From: Trichoplax sp. H2
Taxonomy: Eukaryota; Placozoa; Uniplacotomia; Trichoplacea
DNA: 64,000 bases
Direction of reading: 5' to 3'
Assembly: GCA_003344405.1 (NCBI GenBank)
Contig: NOWV01000243.1
Span: forward strand, 29,816 to 93,815
Positions 36,152 to 48,466 of the stretch are shown here, piece by piece (the stretch's first letter is position 1; each line of letters opens with the position of its first letter). The notes beneath the pieces are model-generated. The model had not been told where the DNA came from. It did not search any database and worked only from the letters and a program-made list of their open reading frames with translations. Position numbers and translations under genes: made by a program.

Positions 36152-37697
36152 TCACCAACTTTTCGTACTTTTCCAGGCGATTCTGTCTTCATAAAACTTA
36201 ATCACTAGCCAAGGAAATCTACTGTTTGCTTCTGAGGCAGGTAAAATCGTGATATGCTGGCAGTTTTTCCTACAAATGAAGGCCATATTTAACGGAAAAG
36301 AATATGGATTAAACAAATATATAGATCTAAGTCATGGTTCAGTATTAACACAATTGCAGGATTTTTCTACTACTATTGTATTATTGTTATTTACCATTTA
36401 ACAAGAAAACGTATTCGTCCTGTATCGTTATTGGCGGCTACAATTTCTTCTGCTTCTGCATCTGTATGCTGTAAGCAGCCATCAAATAGCACTTTCTTAT
36501 CAGGCTTCTTGGATTTTATCCGCATAAAGTTCTGCAAATTGCAACAAAATTAGCGAAGAAAATATTTTTCGATACTTTAGTGATTTACTGCCGTGTTAGC
36601 GAAAAACTAGGGATCTAAGACGATGCGGATACTTTATCACCGTATAAAGTAGTAGTATAGGCTGTGCATAGCATCTGCTATACATCAGTGTAGAGTGCAG
36701 AGGAATGTCATAAAAATATAACATGCAGTTAATGTAAGATCTACAATAACTTATAGTACGGAATAAAAATAATGTCAGTATTAGATTTGATATTACGAGA
36801 GCTAGATTTAAAATTTTGCAATATTCAATCCTATACAGCTTAAAATTAATTTAATGTGTTAAAGTGTCTTTGCCAAATCATTTGAATTAAAAAAACTGGT
36901 AATGTGAATTAGCGGCAATCAGCTTCTAAAAAATCTGTATCGGCAAATTAAAGCTTAATTTCAGGAACGTACAGTATGGCAAGAGGATGGTAATGAGACA
37001 TTCTTAACAATCTCGGGAAAAATCCTAAGTCGTAAATATTAGGAAATGCACAAGGTAATTGCAAATATTGGCTCAGGCAATTCTTACTACGGTATCTATA
37101 ATTATTAGGTGGAGCCAAGATTAAAGAAAGTCTAAAACAACATGCCAAGCATAAAATATAATTTTACCTGTTGTTCGAGTTGTTGGTTACGTTGCATGCA
37201 GGTTAATGATTGTATATTCTCATCAACACTAACAGTGAGATCCATCTTCATTGATTTTTTATCACCTGCAAAAGCAAGAAAACATTCAATGTCGTGGCGT
37301 TAAAATAACCTTCAATTTTTATTCCTTAAATCCACTTTAAAGTGCTTCAATATCAAAAAAGACCGAATATTTCATTTGCGTTAAACATTATAAAAGTAGG
37401 ATGACGAATAATTCCGATCTAGTAATCGTATGTTGCCCAGATGTGGTGATAATTCTGACCTTGGACTTCTTCAGACAGGTGTTTATACACTCGTTTTCTT
37501 TTTTTACCGAGGCTGAGTGACGTGTGATACTCTTTAATGGCCTCTTGACAATTAACTAATCCATTCCTAGGTTCCCAAGTATTATCGCTATTTGGGAAAC
37601 CACACCATTTCACCAAATAAAAAATTGTACCATTGACATCACGATGATCCATAATCTTTTCTACTTCGAATTCAGCTTCTTCACTCTCGCCTTCCAT
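36152..37697 (-). CDS. CBX: HP1/CBX heterochromatin protein A, 4 exons
   Basis: HP1 proteins read methylated H3K9 with a chromodomain and dimerise through a chromo shadow domain. Exons 37460-37697, 37168-37265, 36395-36531 and 36152-36269 give 196 residues, the usual HP1 length. The chromodomain is at about 9-60 (EFEVEKIMDHRD, FYLVKWCGFPNSDNTWEP); the three aromatic cage positions are F, W and F. The hinge contains a basic patch GKKRKR. The shadow domain (about 120-190) has AEEIVAANNDTGRIRFLVKW and VIKFYEDRIAWKS, keeping the C-terminal Trp that binds PxVxL partners. Exon 3 reads into TAA if unspliced; the GTAAAT donor inside the Trp codon restores the domain. ATG was chosen because MEGESEEAEF matches the acidic start of HP1. 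Intron phases are 1, 0, 2, the same as the paralogue 2.2 kb upstream. Confidence 0.92.
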
Positions 37698-39942
37698 GAT
37701 TGTCTTCAAGGATATCACAACTCACGACCAATAGTTACCAATAGTTACTTTTCTCTCCTTACCAATCACATTTAATTGGCTACAAAATCTGCATCGCAGG
37801 GCAATACTCGAATACGAAAAAGATTTCGGGCAAAGCTACAATCTACCATAACTTTAAACCTTCAGTTACTTTTTTAATAGTGATTTAATCAATGCATCAA
37901 TGGCTTGCATTCTACCTACGCAGACATACATAGACATAAGAAAATCAGCAACGGAGACTCCAAAAATAGTTCTGTTCGATCTGTTATTCCATGCAAAATA
38001 CAGTGCTGCATATTTATATATTGTACAGGTGCAAAGTCCCTGGTTGGAAAATCGTAAATTACGATACAACTCTTACTAGCAATGTCGTTTATGATGACTT
38101 CAATATTAGAATACCATATTAAGCAGAAGATCATTATTTTCAAAATGGAATAAAATAATGCGTATATTAGAATATTAATAATAAACCCACGACATCGCCA
38201 ATACTATATTAGTGAATTATAAAGTTAATGAACGTCCAAAGTATCAGTTGTATCAGTAAAAATACCAAATTCCAGTCTACTAGCGCTACTGTCCTCGGTA
38301 CTACAGTAAATCATCCTTTGATTAATGATAATATTTGATTATTAATGCACCATACAATAAACGGTATTGCTAATGATAAAATGGAAAGATAACTTACAAA
38401 TTACAGTACTTGTAAAATGCCTTTAGGACTCGACATTTAATGAATATCCATGATACAGTATGAAAGTAAAATTTATTGGAAGTATATAACCGAACACTAA
38501 TAGTGCAAACCTATCACCATAAATAAACATCATGGAAACACCTATATTATCGTAGAGATTTAACTTTTTCGAAAATTAACTTTATTTTAAAATTCGATTA
38601 AAAATTCTATATATTTAATAATGCTAACTAAAAGTACCCTTCGATTCAAATTTTTACTTACCATATAATATTGTACCCAACTTAACTCTTCCCTCATGAA
38701 TATGTGAAACTATCGTTAGGCCTTTCTTACATAATTAATTAATAACTAATACTTCATCTTAAAAAGACTGATAAGTTAGTGATCCCATTAAACCTACAGT
38801 ACGTAAGTAAGATCTATTAAATACAAGTATCCCAGAGGTTTATGCCACCGTGGCAAAGATATTATGTAATAAGGTGCTTGATATACAAATATACCTTCGA
38901 TATATTGTAGATCTCGAAATTATAGTATTCTACCCTTACAGGCAAGTATCTTTCTACGATCGCCTGCATGCAGACCTAGTTTTCTCACATATTTCAAAAG
39001 TATATCTTTCATGTACCACTGTAACGTTTTAATCTATAATAACTTTTCATCAACAATAGGATACTATTCCAACCAAAAGCGACAGAATAGGTGCCCAATG
39101 AAGCCTTTAGCTGATAGCCACACCTATGTTTTGTACAGTATAAAGTCCCCATTGTAATCCCATGCATATTTAGCAATAAGATTGTCACACATCCACAAGT
39201 ACGACACCTATAATTAGCTGGTAACGAATGTCATGTATTGACTACAACGATTTATTGCTCGAATAAGTATAAATAAAAAATTAGATATTTACATGTACTG
39301 TACATGTTTGAACACGAGTGGATTTCAAACGTATCACGTTAGATTTTAGTTAAATAAAGTATGAACGGAATTTTTTGTTTAGAACATTAGTAAAAATTTG
39401 CTAATTGTTGACAAAAAAGTTTAGTCACTCAAGTAACGTAGTTCAAGAACTTACAGTTAACTTCGTAAAATTTACAGTAACCATCATTAGTATAACATTA
39501 AAGATATGCAAGTACGAGCACATCAAAAAACTCAAAATCATATTCGAATTAACAAAAGTGTAAAGGTATCAGCCCAAGTATAATGATGATTAATATACAA
39601 TACTAATACTGACGGAGTCATCAATAATAAGTGTCAATATCTCAATGCCATGCTCGGAAACGAGCAAAAACGTCAACATTATGTTAAGTACAGCATTGAG
39701 AATACGAAAATTACAATACTGACCAGCATTAAGTCACCAATGCAACCGATATATGTTGCTAGTAAGACCGAAACATTATAACTACAGAAGCAACATTTGA
39801 TACAAAACAGCCCGTTGCATAGTTGATCTTATTAGTCAGCTACGATCATAGTCTATAGTAAGAAATAGAAAATAGCAATCAGCCTGATTTTATCAGTCAT
39901 CTAGGCGATAAACAGCAATTGCAGATGGTCAACTTTTTTACC
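37698..39942. other. Spacer between the two HP1 genes
   Basis: 2.2 kb with only short frames. It holds the promoter of HP1 gene A and the 3' end of gene B. No repeat or RNA gene was seen. Confidence 0.5.
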
Positions 39943-41781
39943 TCAAGGTATAAATTTATTCTGGTTACTCATGCCAATGTCGCCATCGTCAGAATCGTTA
40001 GATTCACAACTTTGTAGCCAAACTATGCGAGCCTCGTAAAATTGTATAACCAATTGTGGGTAAGCCTTGTTCATTTTCTCAGACGGCATAACAGAGATGT
40101 TGCTGCTATTCTTCCTACAAATTCGAATACATCATTTAGCAAAATCCATAATAATGAAATCGCAAAATTATGGAATGCTAAGCCTACCATTTAACCATAA
40201 ACCATAATTTGCCTTTCGACTTAGTTGCTCCTAAAATCTTCTCCGCTGTTGCTGTTATTGAAGCATCGGCTTCGTTTCCATTTCCTTTACCCTTAAGTTT
40301 TACCAAGTTACGATTACCAACGCTGGATTTGGCCTTACTTTTAACATTTCTATTCCTTTCAGCTTGCATATCTAGTAGAGGAGCCTGTAATTTATCCGTA
40401 TTATTACTTGTGCTTCCCCCATCATCATCGACCGATAATTTATCTTCGTCTTCTGAATTATGATTGTTATTCAAGATCGCTTTTATCTGGTGCAAATTAT
40501 TATCAACACAATACATACACGTTACAATCGATCGTTAGGATATAGAGCATGACTGATATATAAACTAATTACGCGTACGTAGGTACAAAACCATGCAGTC
40601 ATCGTTCATACCTTATTTGCTATTTACTTAAAATATTTAATAATAAACTATATGTAAATTTATTTCCTAAAGCAATATATCAGGGTGTCTATATTTATTA
40701 AGACGATAGAGTCCAAGCATACTTGGGGAATTAAATATAAAACAGAGTTAAATTCTCCAAACTCTTCGCCAAAATTCAAATATGCTAACTGAATTTTAAT
40801 TCGCTATAATAGCTAGCATCATTATACGCGTATTTAGCTAATTTGCGGAACATCGCCGGAGAAAGAGTCTACAGTATATATGCAACCATGGACATAACTC
40901 CAAAGAATGAACATGTCATGAATCTAATTACGCGTGGTAAATACCGTTTATTCATAGCAGAAGATGATGAATTATCAGCATAAAATGGATAGTAGGGACT
41001 AACATTAGTACATTGTTAAAGACTGTTACGAGGGAGTATCTAAGTGATGCCAAAGTACTTGTCTTAAGAAGGTAAAGTACAATAGCAATGCCAATTGGTA
41101 ATGAAATAACGTAACTAAAAATAGCTAAAATGTTACCTTTTCATTCAAGGATCGACTATCGCTGGAGACTTTCTTCCTTTTCACATTCTTACTACTGGAA
41201 ATAGAGTTGTTATCTGATACGGCTCTTTTGCTAGTAATTATACTATCCGATCCTTACAAAAACAAATATGTATTCATATTAGTCTCTTACAATACAAATC
41301 CACTTTTACTGGGTCAGCGTAACCTGGTCAATTAAATTTATTTACCACATAAAGAGAATCAACATAATTTAATCTTTATCATTACAGATAAGTTTTTAAG
41401 TTACCGAGATGACGTTGATTTATTAAGCTATAACAGCTAACCTCACACAGCAGTAACTTAAAAATCTGTATACCTATTTTACTGCGGCTATTACATAATC
41501 GATTTATTTTAGGTTTCATTATCTTAGTGAATTACTGTCTTCACTATTTCACTACCTGACGATCGACGACTACTAGCACTTATGGTCTTTTTTTCTAAGT
41601 GAGACTTTTGGTCCCAGTACTCATTAATAATTTCCTGACAATTAATTAAACCATCCGCAGGCTCCCACGTATTTTCCTCCTTTGAATAGCCAAGCCATTT
41701 CACCATATAATATTGAACCCCATTAATAATTTTATCATCGACAATTTCTTCAACCTCAAATTCCGCAGATCCTTCATCCAT
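39943..41781 (-). CDS. CBX: HP1/CBX heterochromatin protein B, 4 exons
   Basis: Second HP1 paralogue, same strand and order. Exons 41556-41781, 41137-41252, 40188-40486 and 39943-40114 give 270 residues. The chromodomain (about 6-58) has EFEVEEIVDD, YYMVKWLGYSKEENTWEP; cage residues F, W and Y are present. The hinge is much longer than in gene A, rich in Ser, Asn, Asp and Lys, with KNVKRKKVSS and KLKGKGNGNEAD. The shadow domain (about 193-255) has AEKILGATKSKGKLWFMVKW and VIQFYEARIVWLQ, with the partner-binding Trp. An acidic tail (SNDSDDGDIG) follows. All four exon joins have the same phase as in gene A (1, 0, 2), so the two arose by tandem duplication and then diverged, mostly in the hinge. 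Confidence 0.92.
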
Positions 41782-44700
41782 TGTTTGTAAATTGTTATTC
41801 TTTAAATCTAGCACTATAAGATCGGAAAAAAATATCCAGGCATAGCTATTAAGTATCGATCGCACTATTGATTGTAAACGATGTAGTTATTATAGTTTTG
41901 TCAAACAAAGCGGTTGTATGTAGCGTCACTATCTAACGCATTTAGGTGTAACCGCTAAACTTGCTAAATTGTGCACGAATGAAAAGGAAGTGCTTTATGT
42001 ATTAGGTTATTTGGCCACCCGTGCAAGGGTTATCAATTATCATGCAGTAGGCATAGTTACATCTTTAAAGCCTTCCATTAAGAAATTTACAATAATAACC
42101 CATTAAAATGTTATGGTTTGATGATAACGGCGAATACTGTAATATGGACAGCAAAAGATCGAGCATTACATATCGTACAGCGTGTTAACTCTATAAAATT
42201 TAAGCTCTAATCTAGCACAATTTTGCAGCGTGCGGCAAAGCAGTAATGAGCTATTATTATTGTCAAAAATTAACTTCTACGCTAATGCGATTTCGTATCG
42301 GGTGATACAGAGGTAGTCAGCTATTATCGGCGTAGCGTATAACTGGTATCGAGAATAAAAGTCGCGAGTTCAAACTGTACATACAAAGCAAGGCGAATCA
42401 TTGATGAAAACTTTTTACTTGGCATAGTTGGGCTACGAAATATCATAGTTATCTCTGAAATGAATCAATTGATAAATTTGCGAGTAACTTTATTTTTATC
42501 GGTATTAAAAGCATCGCTGTAACTTCGGTTGTAATGAAAACATACTCGTATCGAGTTTGCTAATTAAACGATTAACCAATTTAATCCAACATACAGCATT
42601 TCGGATTTGTTGAAATGTCGGCTGTTTTTAATTGATACTAATGGTCTATTCTATAAATTTTCCATCAAAAACCAAATATCACTCACGTACAAAACAAGAT
42701 ACGAATATAATAAATAGTAATAATCCGATTAAGAAGTCGGTATTGTAAACTACAGATTAATGAACTGGAATGCTCAAATTATAACCCAATTACTTTCAGA
42801 TATGCTACAGAGCCATGCAAAACAAATATTAATTATTCTTGTAGTGAGGTGTGAGGCCCCTATCTTCACACAGAGGAACTCTGAATTGGCACTTTCCAAA
42901 TCGTAATCAAAATAAGCATCTGATGTGAATTTACGAGATCATTGAAATGGACTAGTTTTAACAAGCAGAAAAGCAAAGATCCCTTGTAGCTACGACAAAT
43001 AAGACCACTATTAAAGTCACTAATCCTGCTGTATTTATAGACCCTATGTGCGACATTCTAGCCATTACCACATGACCCAAAATTGTATATGAACTTTCAA
43101 ATACTCTAAAAGGACTAGTTCGTTAGTTGTGGACTTGTGGGAGAAAAATAATAACAATAACAATACACACTAACAATAACCAAATAGACAAACATCAAAA
43201 GATGTACTTTCAAGGAAAGTCCTACAATCGTTTAGGAAACTACGAAAGCTACTACTGTATACGGCGATTGATTCTGATGCAGGTCAGTCAAGGATTATTC
43301 AAAGAAGTCCCATTGCTTACTTTGTAACTGCAAAGAACTGGCATCGAATCTCAACTATGGTTGAACCAGTGTCGGAAGAAATTCAATTTATCGTCATAAA
43401 AAGGTGGATGCAACCTGTCACCATCGTAACTCCGTCCGTCTGACACAATAGCATATTGTAGTACGACTATTTTGTGATTCGGGTTACTATTCGCTTCACT
43501 CGTAATGAATCACACTATCATCAAAGCAGGTCAACCAACAACTTTTGCCGAATTTGTAATCAATTTTTACCACAGAGAGAAAAGTCTATAGACACCATGT
43601 GTGCTGATTATATATTAAGAAAGAAGTGCCTTGAATGTTTCTAATTGCATACTATACGATGATTAAAATGGGGTATGTTGATAATTGTAGCTTGATGCAC
43701 AACTGGCGTAATCCTTCACAGAAAATTTTTGAAACGGTCAACTAGGTAGGGAATGCTTGACAGCATAGTTAGGTGAATGATCCATAGTATCTCCATTGTT
43801 AAAAATCTCGTCGGAGTGAATAAGGAGGTTGCAAATTACTGATGCTAAGAAAAAAAATGGCTGTAGAGAAAAAAAGGTGCGGGAGTAAAATGATGTCTTG
43901 TTTTTTTCAAGCTGAAGAGAGCCTTCTACCCAAGTTCTGCAGTTGAACTGTAGGTGAATGTTTACAAGTAGTTATTCTTGCTCAGTACTGACAGTGATAG
44001 AGCGCGCGATACGGATACGTATTATGCCGGAATGCATTCTACGCACGTGCAATGCCTTTCTTTCCTATTGAAATGGCCAATTCACCTTTTTCAAAGTACG
44101 GCAGTAAAGTGTATGCTTGAAGGTAAAGAGTAGGCCAATCGTTAATTCGAATATCCATCCCTAGTGTAAATGTCAATTCATTGTACTGACTTTTTCATAA
44201 CTTGCCAGTTCAGAAATGAATCATCAAGCCCACTGATATACAATAGAGTAGTGTACTGCTTAGTAAAGGAAAACGCATTACAAATGACAGTACAGATATC
44301 TTGAGCAAAGAGGTGGGCATTGTCAGTGGCGTTGCAGTTAAATGCACATCTAGCCTACTATATTTTCAAAGGCATTGGTAAAAGTGGAAATTCAACAGTA
44401 AGAAACAGCGCTCGTAAGATTGGCTTTAGCACAAAGTACTACAGGAAAACTTTTCTCGACGGACTCTCATATTACGCATCGACAATATGCGTCCAAGTTG
44501 AAATGCTCAAAGAATAATATCACGACATTATTGGCGCCGCCGCGTTCAATGTAATTGAATCTCTTATACTTCACAGACGAAATACGCTAATTTCAGTTAT
44601 TACAAGGATAAGAGTAATTTCATCTAGATCAGATTACTATATCATTTTCAACTTTTCTTACCTATTATCCAATTCTCTGAATAAAAATGTCCTGTAATAA

Positions 44701-44875
44701 AACCAAACCATTCAAATGTCTTCCAATTTGACTAGGAAAACACCCAGGGAAAGTCGGTTTCCGCCAGTTACAGTCCTTCAGTTACAGTAATGAGATTCGA
44801 CACTACAGAAGCGCATGGGAATGTTGGACTAAATACTGTTCAGTCAATGCTATAAAAGCACAGTAACGTACATTG
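41782..44875. other. No supported gene
   Basis: Upstream of HP1 gene B. Only short frames occur; one at 44320-44517 has codon use that looks mildly coding but no known match and no clear partner exons. Confidence 0.45.
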
Positions 44876-45012
44876 CACAGTGTACACTGTACAGTACTGT
44901 ACTGTACTACTGCTACTGTACTGTACACTGTGTACAGTACAGTATTTACATTACAGTACAGTACTTGCACTTTTATGGAGGTACTGTACTGTACACTGTA
45001 CACTGTACAGTA
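44876..45012. repeat. TGTACAGTAC palindromic array
   Basis: About 137 bp of interleaved GTACTGTAC, TGTACACTGTACAG and ACAGTACAGTAC units. The left part (44876-44912) and right part (44981-45012) are near reverse complements, so the array could fold into a long hairpin. A TATAAAAG sits at 44851, about 25 bp to the left. No gene was recognised beside it. Confidence 0.8.
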
Positions 45013-45324
45013 AAGTCGATGTGACATACTGGACCTGGTATAGTAACTGCCGTCACCATGGAGAATTCAATCAATTAGTTTAGCGGATAGTAGACAGTCC
45101 AGAATAGTCATAGTGAGCTGGAAGTTAAACTGCAATAGTTCTAAGACGGCCATTAGTATCGTCATGCTGGAGGTTACTCAGGAAATGGTTTACAACTAGT
45201 TAAGATATTTTAGAAAGCGTGTGTACAGTATAATCAGCATGATAGACGAAGAGCAGTGGAAGTGAACCAAATTTTATTCTTAGCTGTATCTATGTTAAGA
45301 AATCTTGCAATCTTCGGTACTAAA

Positions 45325-45618
45325 ATGGATTCAGATTCGAAATTACAAAACAAATTAAGATGTGATGAATGCCGTAGTATTTAAACTAGCCCTTCTAGCG
45401 ATTCGATTGTTGTTCCAAGAAAAGGAATTTCCGATCTGATTGTAGAAATCTCTCACATTCTTAAATGTACATTAGAGCTAAAAAAAAATGACAAGTTGTT
45501 GCCTCTATTACTGCTATACGACAAATTTGATATCATGAAGCCATTTACCCTTAGCATGCGCCTCAATGTCTGTAGCTACGTGATTGTATATTTAAGGATA
45601 CGTACGTACTTTATTTAA
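45325..45618 (+). pseudogene. Reading frame with one in-frame stop, unrecognised
   Basis: An ATG at 45325 opens a frame that would run 97 codons to a TAA at 45616 but is broken by a TAA at 45382-45384. The first part reads MDSDSKLQNKLRCDECRSI. The part after the stop is Leu/Ile-rich, for example SDLIVEISHILKCTLELKK. No domain is recognised. It could be a decayed gene or simply a chance frame; the open part is not longer than chance allows here. Confidence 0.15.
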
Positions 45619-48466
45619 ATAAAATTGCTTTGCAAAGTTTAGTATGGTAATTAAATTGTTGTACCTTTTTTTTCATGCTTATATTAAGGTAGTCCAACAC
45701 TATAGTATCATGCTGCAGTTGTCAAGAGTTCCTATTCCTATTATCTATAATTTGATAAAAGGCATAACACAGACAAAGTGACTTAAATAAGAACAAATGT
45801 GACGCTAGCCTAATACATAACAATAAACTTACTAAGGTTATTTTAGAGAGGATAAATTATTCTCAATGGTTTCCAGTCATTAGTCATACCATTAAATCAT
45901 GCAACTATTTTACTACCGCATTTTTTAATTAACTAATATTTGTTTCAATTAATTGAAAGAAAACCGTTTTCTCCTATCATTGGTATTTATTTGTTTAAAA
46001 AACACGATGTTTGTTTGCATTTTATTGTTATAAAATAAAGTTATGATAGGCTTGGAGCCATATAAATATTGCTTTAGAAACAATATTACTGCATCGCTGA
46101 CAGTTGTCCCGAAAATATTACTTCGCCCAAATGTCAAATAAAAGTTAGCTACTTGCAATAATGTAAGTTTATGAGTATGATTTATGAATACGGTCTTCTG
46201 ATCGAATAAATATTATTACGTTCAGTACTTTGAGGACAAAATTTGATCCTATCGTAAAGGACAGTGAGTAATTTTTTGATTTTCATCATTATTCTGGTCA
46301 CTAGATCTAATTGCGGTAATTTATTTCGTGCAATACAATACTGTGTGTGATCCAAGGTAATATGTATTGTGCAACATAAGCTGATACTATAAATGCAGTT
46401 ACTGAAAATGTTTATATATATAGGAGAAAAGTACAGCATAATAATAATGATGAAAGATAGCAACAGACTTGTTAATAACTGCAAATTTCTAAGACCAAAA
46501 TAACTTATGCAATAGAGAGTAGATAACCTATTTGCATGCTATATGAATATAACAATTAGCGAGAGTTAATAGACACGCCATGGCAAGTAAATTCAATAAT
46601 GTTTCGTTATTCTCTACTCAGCTCCAGATTATGCACTACAATAAAATCTATTGCATGATTTGAGTTTAGGTTAGGGTATATGTTACATTTTCGAAACTAA
46701 AGTACTGTATATAATGCAAAAGCTGGTAGCAAGCAGAAACGGTAAGCGCTATAGCTCCAATATCATAGACTACTGAATCTGTAGTGCATGGCGTAGACGA
46801 AATTTCAAAGATTCATAATTCAGCAGTTAATAAATGATTCCGTTACCCAATTCTTAAATGAAAAATAATTAAGTACTTCCTCTAACGCTGTATGACGATT
46901 TACCCCTGCCGTCTAACTTGCAAACTCATTCCATAAATTCTCAAGAGATCGCTGATAGATCCTGTCGCATCAAGTGCAAGATATTTGCTTAAACTGCAAC
47001 GATGTTGTTATCAATACAGAGCCGTACATCCAAAAAGTAACCTACGTTTTCTTTACGGCCTTATTTGAGCAAAGTATGCAGCTAATAATGGTATGATAGA
47101 ACTGCTATCAAAGTATTTTAAATTTTAGCTAAAGTAAAATTAGGCATCTGTAACAGTTGTACGTTATTGACGATAAAACGTAAATGTTACATACAGAATT
47201 GATAAAAGTTGAACAAATTAACCCAAGATAGTTAACTTGACGGAATGAATAGCAATTTACAACAGCGGTTCAGTAACTAAAACTCCCAAAATTAATTCTA
47301 TAACTGCAAAATGGCTACATAGTGATGTAATTTCCTGTGGCATCCTATTTACAAGACTGTAATCCTCTAGCCCTTGTATGCTCTTTGCAGTAATGAAAAT
47401 CAATCGAGGATATCCTAGCCTCCCAAAGCCGAATAATTGGTCAATGCCTGAATACATTAAGACCGCTTAAAAGCAGCTAATTTTATTATTGTCGATCAAA
47501 GAGTTCTAAAGTTATCAGCGATACTAAGTATCGATAACAAATAAAGACTTAAACTATTGGATTTATATCACCAAAAACTAACATGATAGATTATCGATAA
47601 AGAAACAATTCTATCATATTCTGAATTTGATAATGCTGGCATGACATTGCTAAGTAATCATAATTAGAAAGCAAGACTTAGATAAATTCATACAAGCAAT
47701 ATTATTGACCTAATAACAAGTAACAGCAGAAGCAATACCAAAATATGTATACGCATAACTTGTCTACTTTCATCTTACTATTAATTATTGATACTAGAAA
47801 GATGCACATATCTATTTCATGACAGCAACTTCAATCTACTTCATATAAAGATAGGTAACAATGGCTAACCGTAAACGCTAGTATAGTCAATTTTATAGTT
47901 GAAACGGCAAGAAGTAATAGCGCATAGCCGATTTGCAACAAAATGTTATGTACATTAAATCAAAAGTTGCCGATTGTTCGCCTTAGAACCAATGCTGTAG
48001 TCTGAGCCAGGAAAACAGATAAACTCTATATACGATAATAACCAAAGCACCAGATATCATTATTCTAGATATCTTATGCCTTGCTGAAGATTTCAATACA
48101 TGCTTAACAGTTAAAATCTTTCAGTCCAATAATAAGGCCTTCAAAGTAAATTTTTATGATCAAACATGGGTTGATACTGCCATTGGCGACCAAAAAAATA
48201 AAATGTTGATAAATACATATGTAAATGTATTTTATGAATTAAAAGTTCATAACGAATGCGTCTGCATACAATATTAACAAACTGTCGCCACGTAGTGTTT
48301 TACACAAAGGTTAACATCATATTTGGTACAACAGCTACTACGATTGTTGTCTACCATGCTATCAACATGCTGTTAGTACGATGTTTTTCAAATAGGATCT
48401 TTAATTAAAAAGAATCGTTCTTCAGACTACAGGAACTTAAGATAGGCATCACATTGGAACATTCAT
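45619..48466. other. No supported gene
   Basis: 2.8 kb with short frames only, including hydrophobic ones at 46182-46484 and 47257-47457 (minus) that match nothing known. The right end holds the 3' region of the CNC factor. Confidence 0.45.

Noticed and set aside
36395-36531. HP1 gene A as a pseudogene cut off in its shadow domain by TAA
   Set aside because: The TAA belongs to a GTAAAT splice donor within the Trp codon, and the next exon completes the domain in phase.
40209-40463. Hydrophobic Leu/Ser/Phe-rich plus-strand frame
   Set aside because: It is antisense to the charged hinge of HP1 gene B.
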